DNA of 64,000 nucleotides from Chitinophaga silvatica (GTDB taxonomy: Bacteria; Bacteroidota; Bacteroidia; Chitinophagales; Chitinophagaceae). Under the pieces are notes generated by a model. The model saw nothing but the letters and a program-made list of their open reading frames with translations. It was not told the origin of the DNA and made no database searches. The position numbers and the translations under genes are program-made. The stretch spans positions 248,001-312,000 of the forward strand of contig NZ_QPMM01000012.1 in the NCBI RefSeq assembly GCF_003419895.1, written 5' to 3'. Each line of letters opens with the position of its first letter. The first letter of the stretch is position 1. Below are positions 43,353 through 51,794 of this stretch, in pieces.

Positions 43353-45021
43353 CTGTAACACATCCTTCTGTTGCATTTTTAACAAGTTTTGCGTACTTAA
43401 ATAAGATTCCATTAGATGCTTTCAATGCAGGTTGTGTCCAGGCGGCACGGCGTGCTGCCAGTTCTTCATCACTTAATTCTACATTGATGAAATTTTTGGT
43501 TGCATCTATTTCAATAATATCATTTTCTTTTACCAGGGCTATATTACCACCTTCAAAAGCTTCGGGAGTAATATGACCCACTACAAAGCCATGTGTTCCA
43601 CCAGAGAAGCGGCCATCAGTAATCAAAGCAACACTTTTACCCAAACCGACACCCATAATCGCACTCGTAGGTTTCAACATCTCTGGCATGCCGGGAGCTC
43701 CTTTAGGGCCCACCTGGCGAATGACGACAACATCTCCTTCCTTCACTTTGCCTGAAGTGATTCCTGCGATCAGTTCATATTCTCCTTCAAAGATCCTTGC
43801 AGGGCCTCTGAATCGCTCGCCTTCCTTACCGGTGATCTTAGCAACAGCACCGCCGGTAGCCAGGTTTCCGTAAAGAATCTGAATATGACCTGTTTGTTTA
43901 ATTGGTTGTTCGAGCGGCACAATGATGTCTTGTGATTCGAAATCCAGATCCGGAACTGATTCCAGATTTTCTGCAAGCGTTTTTCCTGTAACAGTTATGC
44001 AATCGCCATGCAGAAACCCTTTCTTTAACAGATACTTCATCACCAAAGGCACACCACCAATATTGTGCAGATCTTCCATCAGGTATTTACCACTTGGTTT
44101 CAGGTCTGCGATCAATGGAGTTTTATCGCTCACGCGTTGGAAATCATCGATAGTGAGATTCATTCCAACAGATTTTGCGATAGCAATGAAATGCAGTACA
44201 GCATTGGTACTTCCACCCATTGCTATGATTACCGTTAAAGCATTTTCAAATGCTTCCCTGGTCATAATATCACTTGGTTTGATATCTCTTGCCAACAGCA
44301 ATTTGATATACTCACCAGCAGCAACACACTCGTCTCTTTTATCCTGACTCAATGCAGGGTTAGAAGAGCTATAAGGTAAGCTCATACCCAGTGCTTCGAT
44401 AGCTGAAGACATAGTGTTGGCAGTGTACATACCACCGCAAGCACCGGCACCCGGACAAGCATTTTGTACAATACCTTTAAAGTCGCCCTCATCGAGCTTT
44501 CCAGCCATTCTCTGACCCAAAGCTTCAAAAGCAGAAACGATGTTCAGATCCTGACCTTTATATTTGCCCGGAGCGGTAGAACCGCCATAAACCATGATAG
44601 CAGGGCGGTTTAAACGACCCATAGCCATGAGGGAACCAGGCATATTTTTATCACAACCCGGAATAGCAATTACTCCGTCATAATATTGTGCTGCAACAAC
44701 TGTTTCAATAGAATCAGCAATCAGATCACGGCTTACGAGAGAGAAGCGCATACCCGGAGTTCCGTTGGTCATACCATCACTTACTCCGATAGTATTGAAA
44801 ATCAGGCCTACAAGATCATTTGCCCAAACACCTTTCTTTACTTCCTGAGCTAAATCGTTGAGGTGCATATTGCAAGGATTACCATCATAACCCATACTAA
44901 CAATACCAACCTGCGCCTTATTCAAATCTGCTTCTGTTAAGCCGAGAGCATATAACTGAGCCTGTGTGGCAGGCTGAGTAGGATCTTGAGTGATCGTTTT
45001 GCTGTATTTGTTTAATTCCAT
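43342..45021 (-). CDS. ilvD: Dihydroxy-acid dehydratase
   Basis: 559 residues, normal length. It dehydrates 2,3-dihydroxy acids to the keto acids of valine and isoleucine. Fe-S cysteines lie in GYDGNPCNMHL, IPGCDKNMPGSLMAM and ACPGAGACGGMYTANTMSS. Later motifs are GGSTNAVLH and DGRFSGGTHGFVVGH. It is separated from ilvE by 277 bases in which I see no ORF, leader peptide or terminator. Confidence 0.96.
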   Translation of the reverse strand: MELNKYSKTITQDPTQPATQAQLYALGLTEADLNKAQVGIVSMGYDGNPCNMHLNDLAQEVKKGVWANDLVGLIFNTIGVSDGMTNGTPGMRFSLVSRDLIADSIETVVAAQYYDGVIAIPGCDKNMPGSLMAMGRLNRPAIMVYGGSTAPGKYKGQDLNIVSAFEALGQRMAGKLDEGDFKGIVQNACPGAGACGGMYTANTMSSAIEALGMSLPYSSSNPALSQDKRDECVAAGEYIKLLLARDIKPSDIMTREAFENALTVIIAMGGSTNAVLHFIAIAKSVGMNLTIDDFQRVSDKTPLIADLKPSGKYLMEDLHNIGGVPLVMKYLLKKGFLHGDCITVTGKTLAENLESVPDLDFESQDIIVPLEQPIKQTGHIQILYGNLATGGAVAKITGKEGERFRGPARIFEGEYELIAGITSGKVKEGDVVVIRQVGPKGAPGMPEMLKPTSAIMGVGLGKSVALITDGRFSGGTHGFVVGHITPEAFEGGNIALVKENDIIEIDATKNFINVELSDEELAARRAAWTQPALKASNGILFKYAKLVKNATEGCVTDEA

Positions 45022-45298
45022 TGCTTTATAATTATCAGGTTACCCTGTTTTACAATAACCCTATTTTAAAACTTCTGCACAAAATACCCGGTAGCGGCTT
45101 TAAATTCAAACCAAATATTTACTCATTAGCCGGTATTCAAATCTGTGCTTTTATCGATAAAACCCTTTACCAGAGGGAATACTTACCAACCCGATTTACA
45201 ACATTCAAGGGTCAAAAGCTGCTGAGATAATTCTGAAATTCCTTTAAAATTATCATGAAAAACAGCCATTAAATCGCATTGTATTCTCACGGTGGCGG

Positions 45299-46189
45299 CT
45301 ATACTAATTCTGAGGATCTTTCTACTACCCTGTTTTTGTAAGCCTGTTGCAACCTGTAGCCAACAGAACGCTCCCAGGTCTTAGGAAATTCATACTCATC
45401 CAGTGATTTCATTCCGGCAACTTCTGCTGCTGTACCACATAAAAATGCAGCATCAGCACTCTTCAAGTCATTGATAGTGAATTTCTTTTCTTCTAATGGA
45501 ATATTTAATTCATTACATAATTCTATAAGAGTGGCCCGGGTAATACCAGGGAGTATATGACCCAATGGAGGCGTATATACTTTACCATCCTTTTCATAGA
45601 AGATGTTGGCGCCGGAAGCCTCGGCAACAAAGCCATTGATATCCAGCAATAAAGCTTCATCAAATCCTTTTTCTTTGGCTTCCTGCGTAGCGAGTATAGA
45701 GTTGATATACAAGCCGGAAGATTTTGATTCGATCATAAAAGCCTTAGGATTAGGGCGTTCGAAAGAGGAAGTCATAACCCTGAGCAGATCTTCACCTAAA
45801 TAGGCCCCCCAGCCCCAGGCGGCAATCAGGATAGAGGAAGTTTCAGCAGGTTTTAGTGTCATTAAAGGAGGGCAAAACACCAGAGGTCTTATATATGCTT
45901 CATCCATACCGTTCATTTCCAATACTTTGTAACAAGCATCTATTAGTTCCTTGTTATCAAATTTGTAAGGGATATGAATTAATTCGCAGGAGCGTTTTAG
46001 TCGCTCAAAATGTTCATGGGCTTTGAATATGCGGACATCACCACTAACGGTTTTGTATGCACGAATACCTTCAAAAGCGGCATAGCCGTAGTGGAGTGAC
46101 TGGCCATACAGATCTGTGGAAGCAGAGGAGGCTTTGGTAAACTCACCATCGAGGTAGATGATGGTTTGGTGGTTGTAGTAGCTGTTCAT
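45299..46189 (-). CDS. ilvE: Branched-chain amino acid aminotransferase
   Basis: 296 residues, PLP fold-type IV. Features are FEGIRAYKT, KSSGLYINSILATQEAKEKGFDEALLLD with the PLP lysine region before it, GFVAEASGANIFY, LPGITRATLIELC and AFLCGTAAEVAGM. It makes Val, Leu and Ile from their keto acids. It is the first structural gene of the operon, right after the attenuator. Confidence 0.95.
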   Translation of the reverse strand: MNSYYNHQTIIYLDGEFTKASSASTDLYGQSLHYGYAAFEGIRAYKTVSGDVRIFKAHEHFERLKRSCELIHIPYKFDNKELIDACYKVLEMNGMDEAYIRPLVFCPPLMTLKPAETSSILIAAWGWGAYLGEDLLRVMTSSFERPNPKAFMIESKSSGLYINSILATQEAKEKGFDEALLLDINGFVAEASGANIFYEKDGKVYTPPLGHILPGITRATLIELCNELNIPLEEKKFTINDLKSADAAFLCGTAAEVAGMKSLDEYEFPKTWERSVGYRLQQAYKNRVVERSSELV

Positions 46190-46206
46190 AAATGACGAAT
46201 TAAGGC

Positions 46207-46240
46207 AAAAAAAAAGCCTTCCTCGTTGCGGAGGAAGGCT
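46207..46240 (-). terminator. Attenuator terminator of the ilv operon
   Basis: A perfect 10-bp stem, 46215-46224 with 46231-46240 (minus strand AGCCTTCCTC / GAGGAAGGCT), loop of six, followed on the minus strand by at least eight T. It lies between the leader ORF and ilvE. TCCTCC of its 5' side (46230-46235) can pair instead with GGAGGA at the end of the leader ORF. Confidence 0.9.
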
Positions 46241-46268
46241 GTATATCAGGTTATTGTATGTACGTTAG

Positions 46269-46382
46269 CTATCCTCCATATTGGTTTCCAATAATGACAA
46301 TAATAATAATCACGACGATAGCGAGGACTCCGTTGAGCCTTGCTATGATCTGATTAATATTATTTGCATTATTACCTTTCAT
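46269..46382 (-). CDS. ilv operon leader peptide (Ile/Val/Leu-rich)
   Basis: A 37-residue ORF. Residues 19-31 read VLAIVVIIIIVII, 12 of 13 being Ile, Val or Leu; 16 of the 37 are. GCTATC inside this block (46317-46322) pairs with GATAGC over the stop codon (1:2). The adjacent GGAGGA (2) pairs with TCCTCC of the terminator arm (2:3). Stalling on Ile/Val codons would therefore favour antitermination, and full translation would favour termination. The run could also be a membrane helix of a tiny protein, but position, terminator and alternative pairings favour a leader. Confidence 0.85.
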   Translation of the reverse strand: MKGNNANNINQIIARLNGVLAIVVIIIIVIIGNQYGG

Positions 46383-46402
46383 TGGAGGTAGATGTGTTTT
46401 TA

Positions 46403-46432
46403 CAAAAGTAAAGCTTAGAATTTAAGAAGCAA
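46403..46432 (-). promoter_or_regulatory. Promoter of the ilv operon
   Basis: On the minus strand: TTG (46430-46432), a 19-base spacer, TACTTTTG (46403-46410), then about 20 bases to the leader ATG. The -7 octamer and spacer length equal those of the aromatic operon promoter. Confidence 0.75.
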
Positions 46433-46503
46433 ATTTTTTTTCTTTTATGAAAGAAGTGACTGTGTATTAAAGTTCAGTAGTATTCATTATTATATTAAAA
46501 TGC

Positions 46504-46538
46504 AAAGAGGCCAGCTCATTAACTGAGATGGCCTCTTT
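46504..46538 (-). terminator. Terminator of the kinase/nucleotidyltransferase operon
   Basis: AAAGAGGCCA (46504-46513) pairs with TGGCCTCTTT (46529-46538), with CTCA/TGAG inside. It lies upstream of the ilv promoter and isolates the two operons. Confidence 0.8.
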
Positions 46539-46605
46539 AGTAGTTCGCCGAAGCGATAAAATGATTTCATTTCATTTACTGTTCACTTTCTAAAAATGAT
46601 TTCAT

Positions 46606-47703
46606 TTATTGTTCACTTGTTGCGCTGATCAGCAGACATTTATCGATGATAAGTTGCAGTTCAGGTTCTTTTTCGATTAGTCGTTGCAGTAATACCAATT
46701 GGTTTTTAGCACGATCGAAGTTGTGGTTTGGATACTTGATTGGGTAGTAAACATCCCCGTTCAGGTAATCTGAAAGGAATCTGATTCCTTGCATGTAGAT
46801 CATAAACTTTCCTGCGAAGAACAATTGTTGCTTTTCAACATTTGTCAGTGAATTTCCGATTTCGCCGAGGTAACCTTGCATGAGGGCTTCGTAATATTCT
46901 GCCCGGATGACGATTTTGCTGAAATCATTTTCTTCTTCAGAGACGGGGCAAACATAAGTTCTGATCATGTCGCCCAAATCAGAGATCATTTTTCCCGGCA
47001 TTAGAGTATCCAGGTCGCAAACACAAATACCTTCAAAAGTATCCTTGTTGAGTAATACATTATTGATTTTGGTATCATGATGCATTAACCGGTCTCTGAA
47101 TTCGTGATTTGTTTTCAGTTGTTCGTACGTTACGGCGATGTCGGAGAATTGCAGGAATTCTTCAATCATCTTTTCTGCTGCAGACTTCCTGTCATCTTTT
47201 GCATTTCTTATAGCATCCTGGAAGGTGCTGTAACGCAAGGTCAGATTGTGGAAGTTTGGAATAGAAGCTTTAAACGGTTTCAGATCGATGCCCGAAAGGT
47301 AATTGGCTAAGCGGCCGAATTGTCTGGCAGCTTCGAAAGCCTGCTTTGGGTTATCTGCCTGATCTACCGTAATGGAATCCGCAATGAAGGGAATCAATCG
47401 CCAGTATTCGTTGTTGATTACAAAGAGCTCTTCCCCGTTAACCGTGGGGATTGGCGTAATGAACAGATAGCCGGGATGATGTACTGCCAAATAATCTGCT
47501 GCCATCCTTTGATTTGCAGCGATGATTGTTGGTTCCTTGAATACGTTTACATTGATTTTTTGAAGAACGTATTTGCTGCTGTCCTGCTTCTTTTCTAGCA
47601 AAAAGGTGTTGTTGATGTGTCCTGATCCAAATTTTCGGACATTTAATCCTTCAGGCTCCAAACCGAAAGCCTGAAGGATCTTTTCATTTGGCTTTATTTC
47701 CAT
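46606..47703 (-). CDS. Aminoglycoside-phosphotransferase-fold kinase, probably a sugar 1-kinase (NahK-like)
   Basis: 365 residues. APH/choline kinase fold: FGSGHINNTFLLEK (nucleotide loop), YVLQKINVNVF (lysine), LMHHDTKINNVLLNK (catalytic HxD...N) and ICVCDLDTLMPG (metal Asp). It resembles N-acetylhexosamine 1-kinases. It overlaps the upstream nucleotidyltransferase by ten bases, which suggests a kinase/uridylyl- or guanylyl-transferase pair for activating a sugar. Substrate is inferred. ATG 47703 is used; the 30 extra upstream codons lie inside the neighbour. Confidence 0.82.
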   Translation of the reverse strand: MEIKPNEKILQAFGLEPEGLNVRKFGSGHINNTFLLEKKQDSSKYVLQKINVNVFKEPTIIAANQRMAADYLAVHHPGYLFITPIPTVNGEELFVINNEYWRLIPFIADSITVDQADNPKQAFEAARQFGRLANYLSGIDLKPFKASIPNFHNLTLRYSTFQDAIRNAKDDRKSAAEKMIEEFLQFSDIAVTYEQLKTNHEFRDRLMHHDTKINNVLLNKDTFEGICVCDLDTLMPGKMISDLGDMIRTYVCPVSEEENDFSKIVIRAEYYEALMQGYLGEIGNSLTNVEKQQLFFAGKFMIYMQGIRFLSDYLNGDVYYPIKYPNHNFDRAKNQLVLLQRLIEKEPELQLIIDKCLLISATSEQ

Positions 47704-48596
47704 AAATTGTCTGGATATTCTCCATTCGCAACCAGCTGGTTTAAGCTGGCCTGCACGCCCGGTGCATCTTCTTTGTAGGTAACACCAAACCATTTGGAAC
47801 TGGTTGGAATTACCTTTACCAGGCCTTTATCGCGACGGATAAACTCATCTGCAACGATAGGAATAAAGAACTCAGATTTTGGATTGCTGATATTCTTATC
47901 CAAAAATTCGTTGAACAAATCCTGGCTCAGTTGGAAAACACTTGGATCGAAGGCCCAGAAGTTCATAGATACCGGCGTATTTGCATCCAAAGGATGTTTG
48001 CCACCATCTGCATCTTCATAAACTATCTGATCGTTTTCCTTATATATTTTAGTTCTTTCGTTAATAGCTGCAAGATTACCTGCTGCATTCACTTCACAAA
48101 CCCCACGGGATACAGAGCCATGTTCGCTGATAGTCTTACCTAACTCGTAACCAATTACGCTGTAAACATCCGGTTTGCATCCGTTTTTCAGGAATTCTGC
48201 TGCTTTTACAAAAGCATCGGTTCCATAGAAATCATCTGCATTAATTACCGCAAATGGTTCGTTAATGGCATTTTTAGCACAAAGGATCGCATGTGCAGTT
48301 CCCCAAGGCTTAGTTCTTTCAGCCGGGATCTGATGATCTCCTATATAAGCATCCATCTCCTGGAATACATAATCCGTTTCAACACGTCCTTTCAGTTTAG
48401 GCTCAAATATTTCTTTGAACTCAGCTGCAAAGTTTTCACGAATAATAAATACAATTTTTCCAAATCCGGCGTTGATTGCATCATAAATTGAGTAATCAAT
48501 AATAGTTTCACCACTGGGGCCAAATTTCTGGATTTGTTTTAAACTGCCATATCGACTGGCCATACCGGCCGCTAGAATCAATAAAGTCGGTTGCAT
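47694..48596 (-). CDS. Sugar nucleotidyltransferase
   Basis: 300 residues from ATG 48596. NTP-transferase signature LLILAAGMASRYGSLKQIQKFGPSGETIIDY, a metal-binding motif in AVINADDFYGTDAF, and a C-terminal region ending in GVTYKEDAPGVQASLNQLV. It should transfer a nucleotidyl group to a sugar 1-phosphate, likely the product of the adjacent kinase. TATTTTTG at 48635-48642 is a good -7 box; the frame extension to 48662 crosses it and is rejected. Confidence 0.87.
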   Translation of the reverse strand: MQPTLLILAAGMASRYGSLKQIQKFGPSGETIIDYSIYDAINAGFGKIVFIIRENFAAEFKEIFEPKLKGRVETDYVFQEMDAYIGDHQIPAERTKPWGTAHAILCAKNAINEPFAVINADDFYGTDAFVKAAEFLKNGCKPDVYSVIGYELGKTISEHGSVSRGVCEVNAAGNLAAINERTKIYKENDQIVYEDADGGKHPLDANTPVSMNFWAFDPSVFQLSQDLFNEFLDKNISNPKSEFFIPIVADEFIRRDKGLVKVIPTSSKWFGVTYKEDAPGVQASLNQLVANGEYPDNLWK

Positions 48597-48821
48597 TTTT
48601 CTGATATTAGTTTTATAATGATCAACTATTTTCCCAAAAATATCGGCGCCTAATTTAAACATTAAATACTGTTTTCTCAGCTTCTTTTTATGTTATATCT
48701 CTGTTTTTATCGCCATTTGATGAGATTTACAGTATACTTATATATATCAAATCCTTTCCAATACTGCCTTTAGGTAACATATATTACCTTCGCAAAAAAT
48801 ATATGTTTTTTATCGATTCGC

Positions 48822-49703
48822 ATGACAGACCTTTCTAATATTACCTTAGACACACTGAAAGCCGGTTGGATTTCCCCTCATCTTCATGCGGCGGTATTAA
48901 GACTCGACAAACTACATCCCGAGGTTTCCGGCAACAAATGGTTTAAATTAAAATATAATATATCTATCGCCCGGGAAAACAACAAGGGCATCCTTACTTT
49001 TGGAGGGGCCTACTCCAATCATATTGCCGCTACAGCCATGGCCTGCAAACTTGCCAATATTCCCTGCATTGGTATTATCAGAGGGGAAGAATTGGAGCAA
49101 AATCTCAATCATACCCTTAAACTGGCGAAGGATAATGGCATGCAGCTTAGGTTTACCGACAGAAACAGCTATAGAAACAAAACTTCCTTTGCCACCCAAT
49201 ATCCTGATTATTTAATAGTTCCTGAGGGAGGGCACAACGCTGCAGGAGCCAAAGGGTGTGAAGAAATTCTGACGATCCACCCCACAAATGATTATTCACA
49301 TATCCTCTGTGCCGCCGGTACTGGTACTACCCTGGCCGGATTAATAAATAGCGCAGCTCCACATCAGAAAGTAATAGGCATACCTGTGCTAAAGGGTGCA
49401 ACATTTCTTGAACAGGAGGTGGCAGCGTTATTATCTCCCGATCACAGGGCTGAATGGGAGCTGTTATATCAGTTTCACGGAGGAGGATATGGCAAAAGTT
49501 CCAGGGAACTCATAAATTTTATGAATTCTTTATATCAGGAAACTTTGCTCCCTACCGACATAATTTATACAGGAAAAATGTTGATGGCTTTTCATCAATT
49601 ATCGCTACAGTCGTGGTTTCCAGCAGGCAGCCGGGTTTTAATGATCCATACCGGAGGCTTGCAGGGCAATCTTTCTTTAGCTCCAAACGTTCTGTTGTTC
49701 TAA
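48822..49703 (+). CDS. PLP-dependent enzyme, ACC deaminase / D-cysteine desulfhydrase family
   Basis: 293 residues, fold-type II. The PLP lysine region is SGNKWFKLKYN (Lys42 likely), followed by LTFGGAYSNHIAATAMA and a phosphate loop CAAGTGTTLAGL. Members deaminate 1-aminocyclopropane-1-carboxylate or D-cysteine; by its short length D-cysteine desulfhydrase is the more likely activity in this phylum, but sequence alone does not decide. Confidence 0.87.
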   Translation: MTDLSNITLDTLKAGWISPHLHAAVLRLDKLHPEVSGNKWFKLKYNISIARENNKGILTFGGAYSNHIAATAMACKLANIPCIGIIRGEELEQNLNHTLKLAKDNGMQLRFTDRNSYRNKTSFATQYPDYLIVPEGGHNAAGAKGCEEILTIHPTNDYSHILCAAGTGTTLAGLINSAAPHQKVIGIPVLKGATFLEQEVAALLSPDHRAEWELLYQFHGGGYGKSSRELINFMNSLYQETLLPTDIIYTGKMLMAFHQLSLQSWFPAGSRVLMIHTGGLQGNLSLAPNVLLF

Positions 49704-49770
49704 AAACAGTTCATTATATTTAAACCGTAGTGTATTTTTGCCAACTTAAAGAGCCTTTTCGATTTTCAGT

Positions 49771-50502
49771 ATGAAGCAGCTAGTGCGTATAACTTTTGTT
49801 ATCGGGATATTATTATTGAGCACATTTGTAGGAAAAGCACAAGTTCAGGAGTATACACCTCCTGTTTTACCAAACTTTGATGCTACCATTAAAACTGGTA
49901 AAATCCAGCTCGACTGGATTTCAGGATTTACGCAGGTTAAGGAAATAGGCATTCAGCGGTCGCTGGATAGTGTCTTAAACTTTAACACAATTGGATATGC
50001 CAGTTATCCAACTCAAACCAGAAATGCATATCTGGATAACCGTCCATTACCCGGTACCAACTACTATCGTCTCTTTATTCTGTTTACCAACGGTACCTTC
50101 ATGTATAGCAAAACGGTGTTAGCTGTATCTGACAGTACTATTCGTGCCGATCAGAAACTACAATATGCCGATATTAAAGATGCAGTAAAGGGATTAAAAG
50201 GTAAAGAAGTAGAAAATAAAGAACCAGAAAGAGTTGTATGGCATCCTTCAAACTACATATATACAACCGGTGATGGAAATGTGAGCATCAAATTACCCGA
50301 TGCCGCACAGAAAAATTATTCAGTGAAGTTTTTTGAATCAAATGGAACCTTCCTGTTTGAGATAGAGCATGTAAAAAGTCCAAGCCTGGTACTGGAAAAA
50401 GCCATTTTCCTGCATGCAGGGTGGTTCAATTTTGAGATCTACGATGGTCCTATTCTCAAGGAAAAATGGAGCCTCTTTATTCCGTTGAATTATAAGATGT
50501 AA
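49771..50502 (+). CDS. Secreted protein of unknown function
   Basis: 243 residues with a signal peptide (LVRITFVIGILLLSTFVGKAQ). Residues about 35-120 look like a fibronectin-III-type strand pattern (KIQLDWISGFTQVKEIGIQRS, GTNYYRLFILFTNG) seen in Bacteroidota secreted proteins. The C-terminal part (NVSIKLPDAAQKNYSVKFFES) resembles a T9SS-like beta domain but has no clear sorting motif. Function is unknown. It ends in a very strong terminator. Confidence 0.7.
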   Translation: MKQLVRITFVIGILLLSTFVGKAQVQEYTPPVLPNFDATIKTGKIQLDWISGFTQVKEIGIQRSLDSVLNFNTIGYASYPTQTRNAYLDNRPLPGTNYYRLFILFTNGTFMYSKTVLAVSDSTIRADQKLQYADIKDAVKGLKGKEVENKEPERVVWHPSNYIYTTGDGNVSIKLPDAAQKNYSVKFFESNGTFLFEIEHVKSPSLVLEKAIFLHAGWFNFEIYDGPILKEKWSLFIPLNYKM

Positions 50503-50506
50503 TTTT

Positions 50507-50566
50507 TATATAAAAAGAAAAACGCGAAGGTTATCACAATAACCTTCGCGTTTTTCTTTTTATATA
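50507..50566. terminator. Bidirectional terminator, 28-bp perfect stem
   Basis: The arms 50507-50534 and 50539-50566 are exactly complementary with a CACA loop; the GC-rich centre (ACGCGAAGGTTAT) has A/T tracts outside. It separates the secreted protein gene from convergent lipB. Confidence 0.92.
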
Positions 50567-50572
50567 CCTGAT

Positions 50573-51280
50573 TTACAGGATGATGTTTGCCTCAAATATC
50601 TCAGCAAAATTCTTTCTCAGCTTCTCCTTAACCTCATTAATATCTATCTCTCTTCCAAGTTCATGACTCAATGATGCTACCTTTTTGTCCTGAATTCCGC
50701 AAGGCACGATTTTGTTAAAATAGTCCATACTGGTATTCACATTCAGCGCAAAACCGTGCATGGTTACCCAACGGCTGCATCTAACCCCCATTGCACAGAT
50801 TTTCCTTGCTTTAGCCTTGTCATGAGGTTCCAGCCATACACCAGTTTCTCCGGCCGAACGATCGCCCTTTAGTCCATATTCCGCGATAGTGCGGATAATT
50901 ACTTCCTCAAGATTTCTCAGGTATTTACCTATATCTGTATAAAATTTCTCCAGGTCCAGAATTGGATAACCGACTATCTGACCAGGACCATGAAAAGTGA
51001 TATCTCCGCCTCTATTGGTTGGTACAAAACCAATTCCCTGCTCTTTCAGCGCCTCCTGAGAAACCAGGAGGTTTTCCATATGTCCGCTTTTTCCTAAAGT
51101 ATATACCGGTGGGTGTTCACAAAAAAGAAGGTAATTAGTAGTATCGACAGGGATTTGTCCTGCAGCCGCAGATTTTAACCCTACATTCTGTTTCAGTAGC
51201 TTTTCCTGATAATCCCAGGCTTCCTGATAGTCTATAGTTCCAAGATCACTAAAAAGGATCTCTTGTCTAATCTTTTCCAT
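50573..51280 (-). CDS. lipB: Octanoyl-[acyl carrier protein]:protein N-octanoyltransferase
   Basis: 235 residues from ATG 51280. It moves octanoyl from ACP to lipoyl domains such as GcvH, so it links to gcvP in the same window. Signatures are NRGGDITFHGPGQIVGYPILDL, catalytic Lys160 in ARKICAMGVR and Cys194 in IVPCGIQDKKV. TAACTTTG at 51290-51297 is its -7 box. The frame continues open for 244 more codons to 52012, but only because the 141-bp repeats upstream are a multiple of three; this extension is not a real protein. Confidence 0.95.
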   Translation of the reverse strand: MEKIRQEILFSDLGTIDYQEAWDYQEKLLKQNVGLKSAAAGQIPVDTTNYLLFCEHPPVYTLGKSGHMENLLVSQEALKEQGIGFVPTNRGGDITFHGPGQIVGYPILDLEKFYTDIGKYLRNLEEVIIRTIAEYGLKGDRSAGETGVWLEPHDKAKARKICAMGVRCSRWVTMHGFALNVNTSMDYFNKIVPCGIQDKKVASLSHELGREIDINEVKEKLRKNFAEIFEANIIL

Positions 51281-51289
51281 AATCGCCCC

Positions 51290-51297
51290 CAAAGTTA
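51290..51297 (-). promoter_or_regulatory. -7 promoter box of lipB
   Basis: Minus-strand TAACTTTG, nine bases before ATG 51280. It fixes the lipB start and shows that the open frame beyond is untranslated. Confidence 0.6.
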
Positions 51298-51361
51298 GGT
51301 AGTTTCTCGCAGAGGCGCTAAGTTTGTTTAAGAGGCATAAGTTTTTAGTTTTAAAGAAAAT

Positions 51362-51775
51362 CTGTTGAGCCTCTTGAATACAATCCAATTGGAAGCCCTT
51401 AATAAAATCCGCTACAATCCTTTTGTTACTTAATATTAGTCTTAGCCTCTCTACGAGCAAAAAAGCGAGCCTGCAAGCCCGGAAAAACTTATCTAAGATT
51501 CGCTGTTGAGCCTCTTGAAAACAATCCAATTGGAAGCCCTTAATAAAATCCGCTACAATCCTTTTGTTACTTAATATTAGTCTTAGCCTCTCTGCGAGCA
51601 AAAAAGCGAGCCTGCGAGCCCGGAAAAACTTATCTAAGATTCGCTGTTGAGCCTCTTGAATACAATCCAATTGGAAGCCCTTAATAAAATCCGCTACAAT
51701 CCTTTTGTTACTTAATATTAGTCTTAGCTTCTCTGCGAGCAAAAAAGCGAGCCTGCGAGCCCGGAAAAACTTATT
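51362..51775. repeat. Three tandem 141-bp direct repeats
   Basis: Units start at 51362, 51503 and 51644 (the last loses similarity after about 51773). They differ by only a few bases (for example GAATACAATCC against GAAAACAATCC). Each ends with CTCTGCGAGCAAAAAAGCGAG and CCTGCGAGCCC, like the arms of the repeat at 16921-17120. The stretch 51301-51361 before them (TCTCGCAGAGGCGCTAAG, AAGAGGCATAAG) belongs to the same family. The last unit runs up to the promoter of the RluA-family gene. Confidence 0.9.
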
Positions 51776-51779
51776 TTTG
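51772..51779 (+). promoter_or_regulatory. -7 promoter box of the RluA-family gene
   Basis: TATTTTTG, 15 bases before ATG 51795, at the edge of the third 141-bp repeat. Confidence 0.6.
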
Positions 51780-51794
51780 CGAAAAATATAGCGA

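Noticed and set aside
45022..45298. A second ilv leader between ilvE and ilvD
   Set aside because: I looked for a short ORF with an Ile/Val/Leu run and a hairpin with a U-tract and found neither.
46269..46382. Small single-span membrane protein instead of a leader peptide
   Set aside because: The hydrophobic run would fit a membrane helix, but location before ilvE, the terminator and the overlapping alternative pairings are better explained by attenuation. Kept as an alternative.
51362..51775. Possible CRISPR array
   Set aside because: The units are 141 bp and directly joined, with no unique spacers between short repeats and no cas gene nearby.
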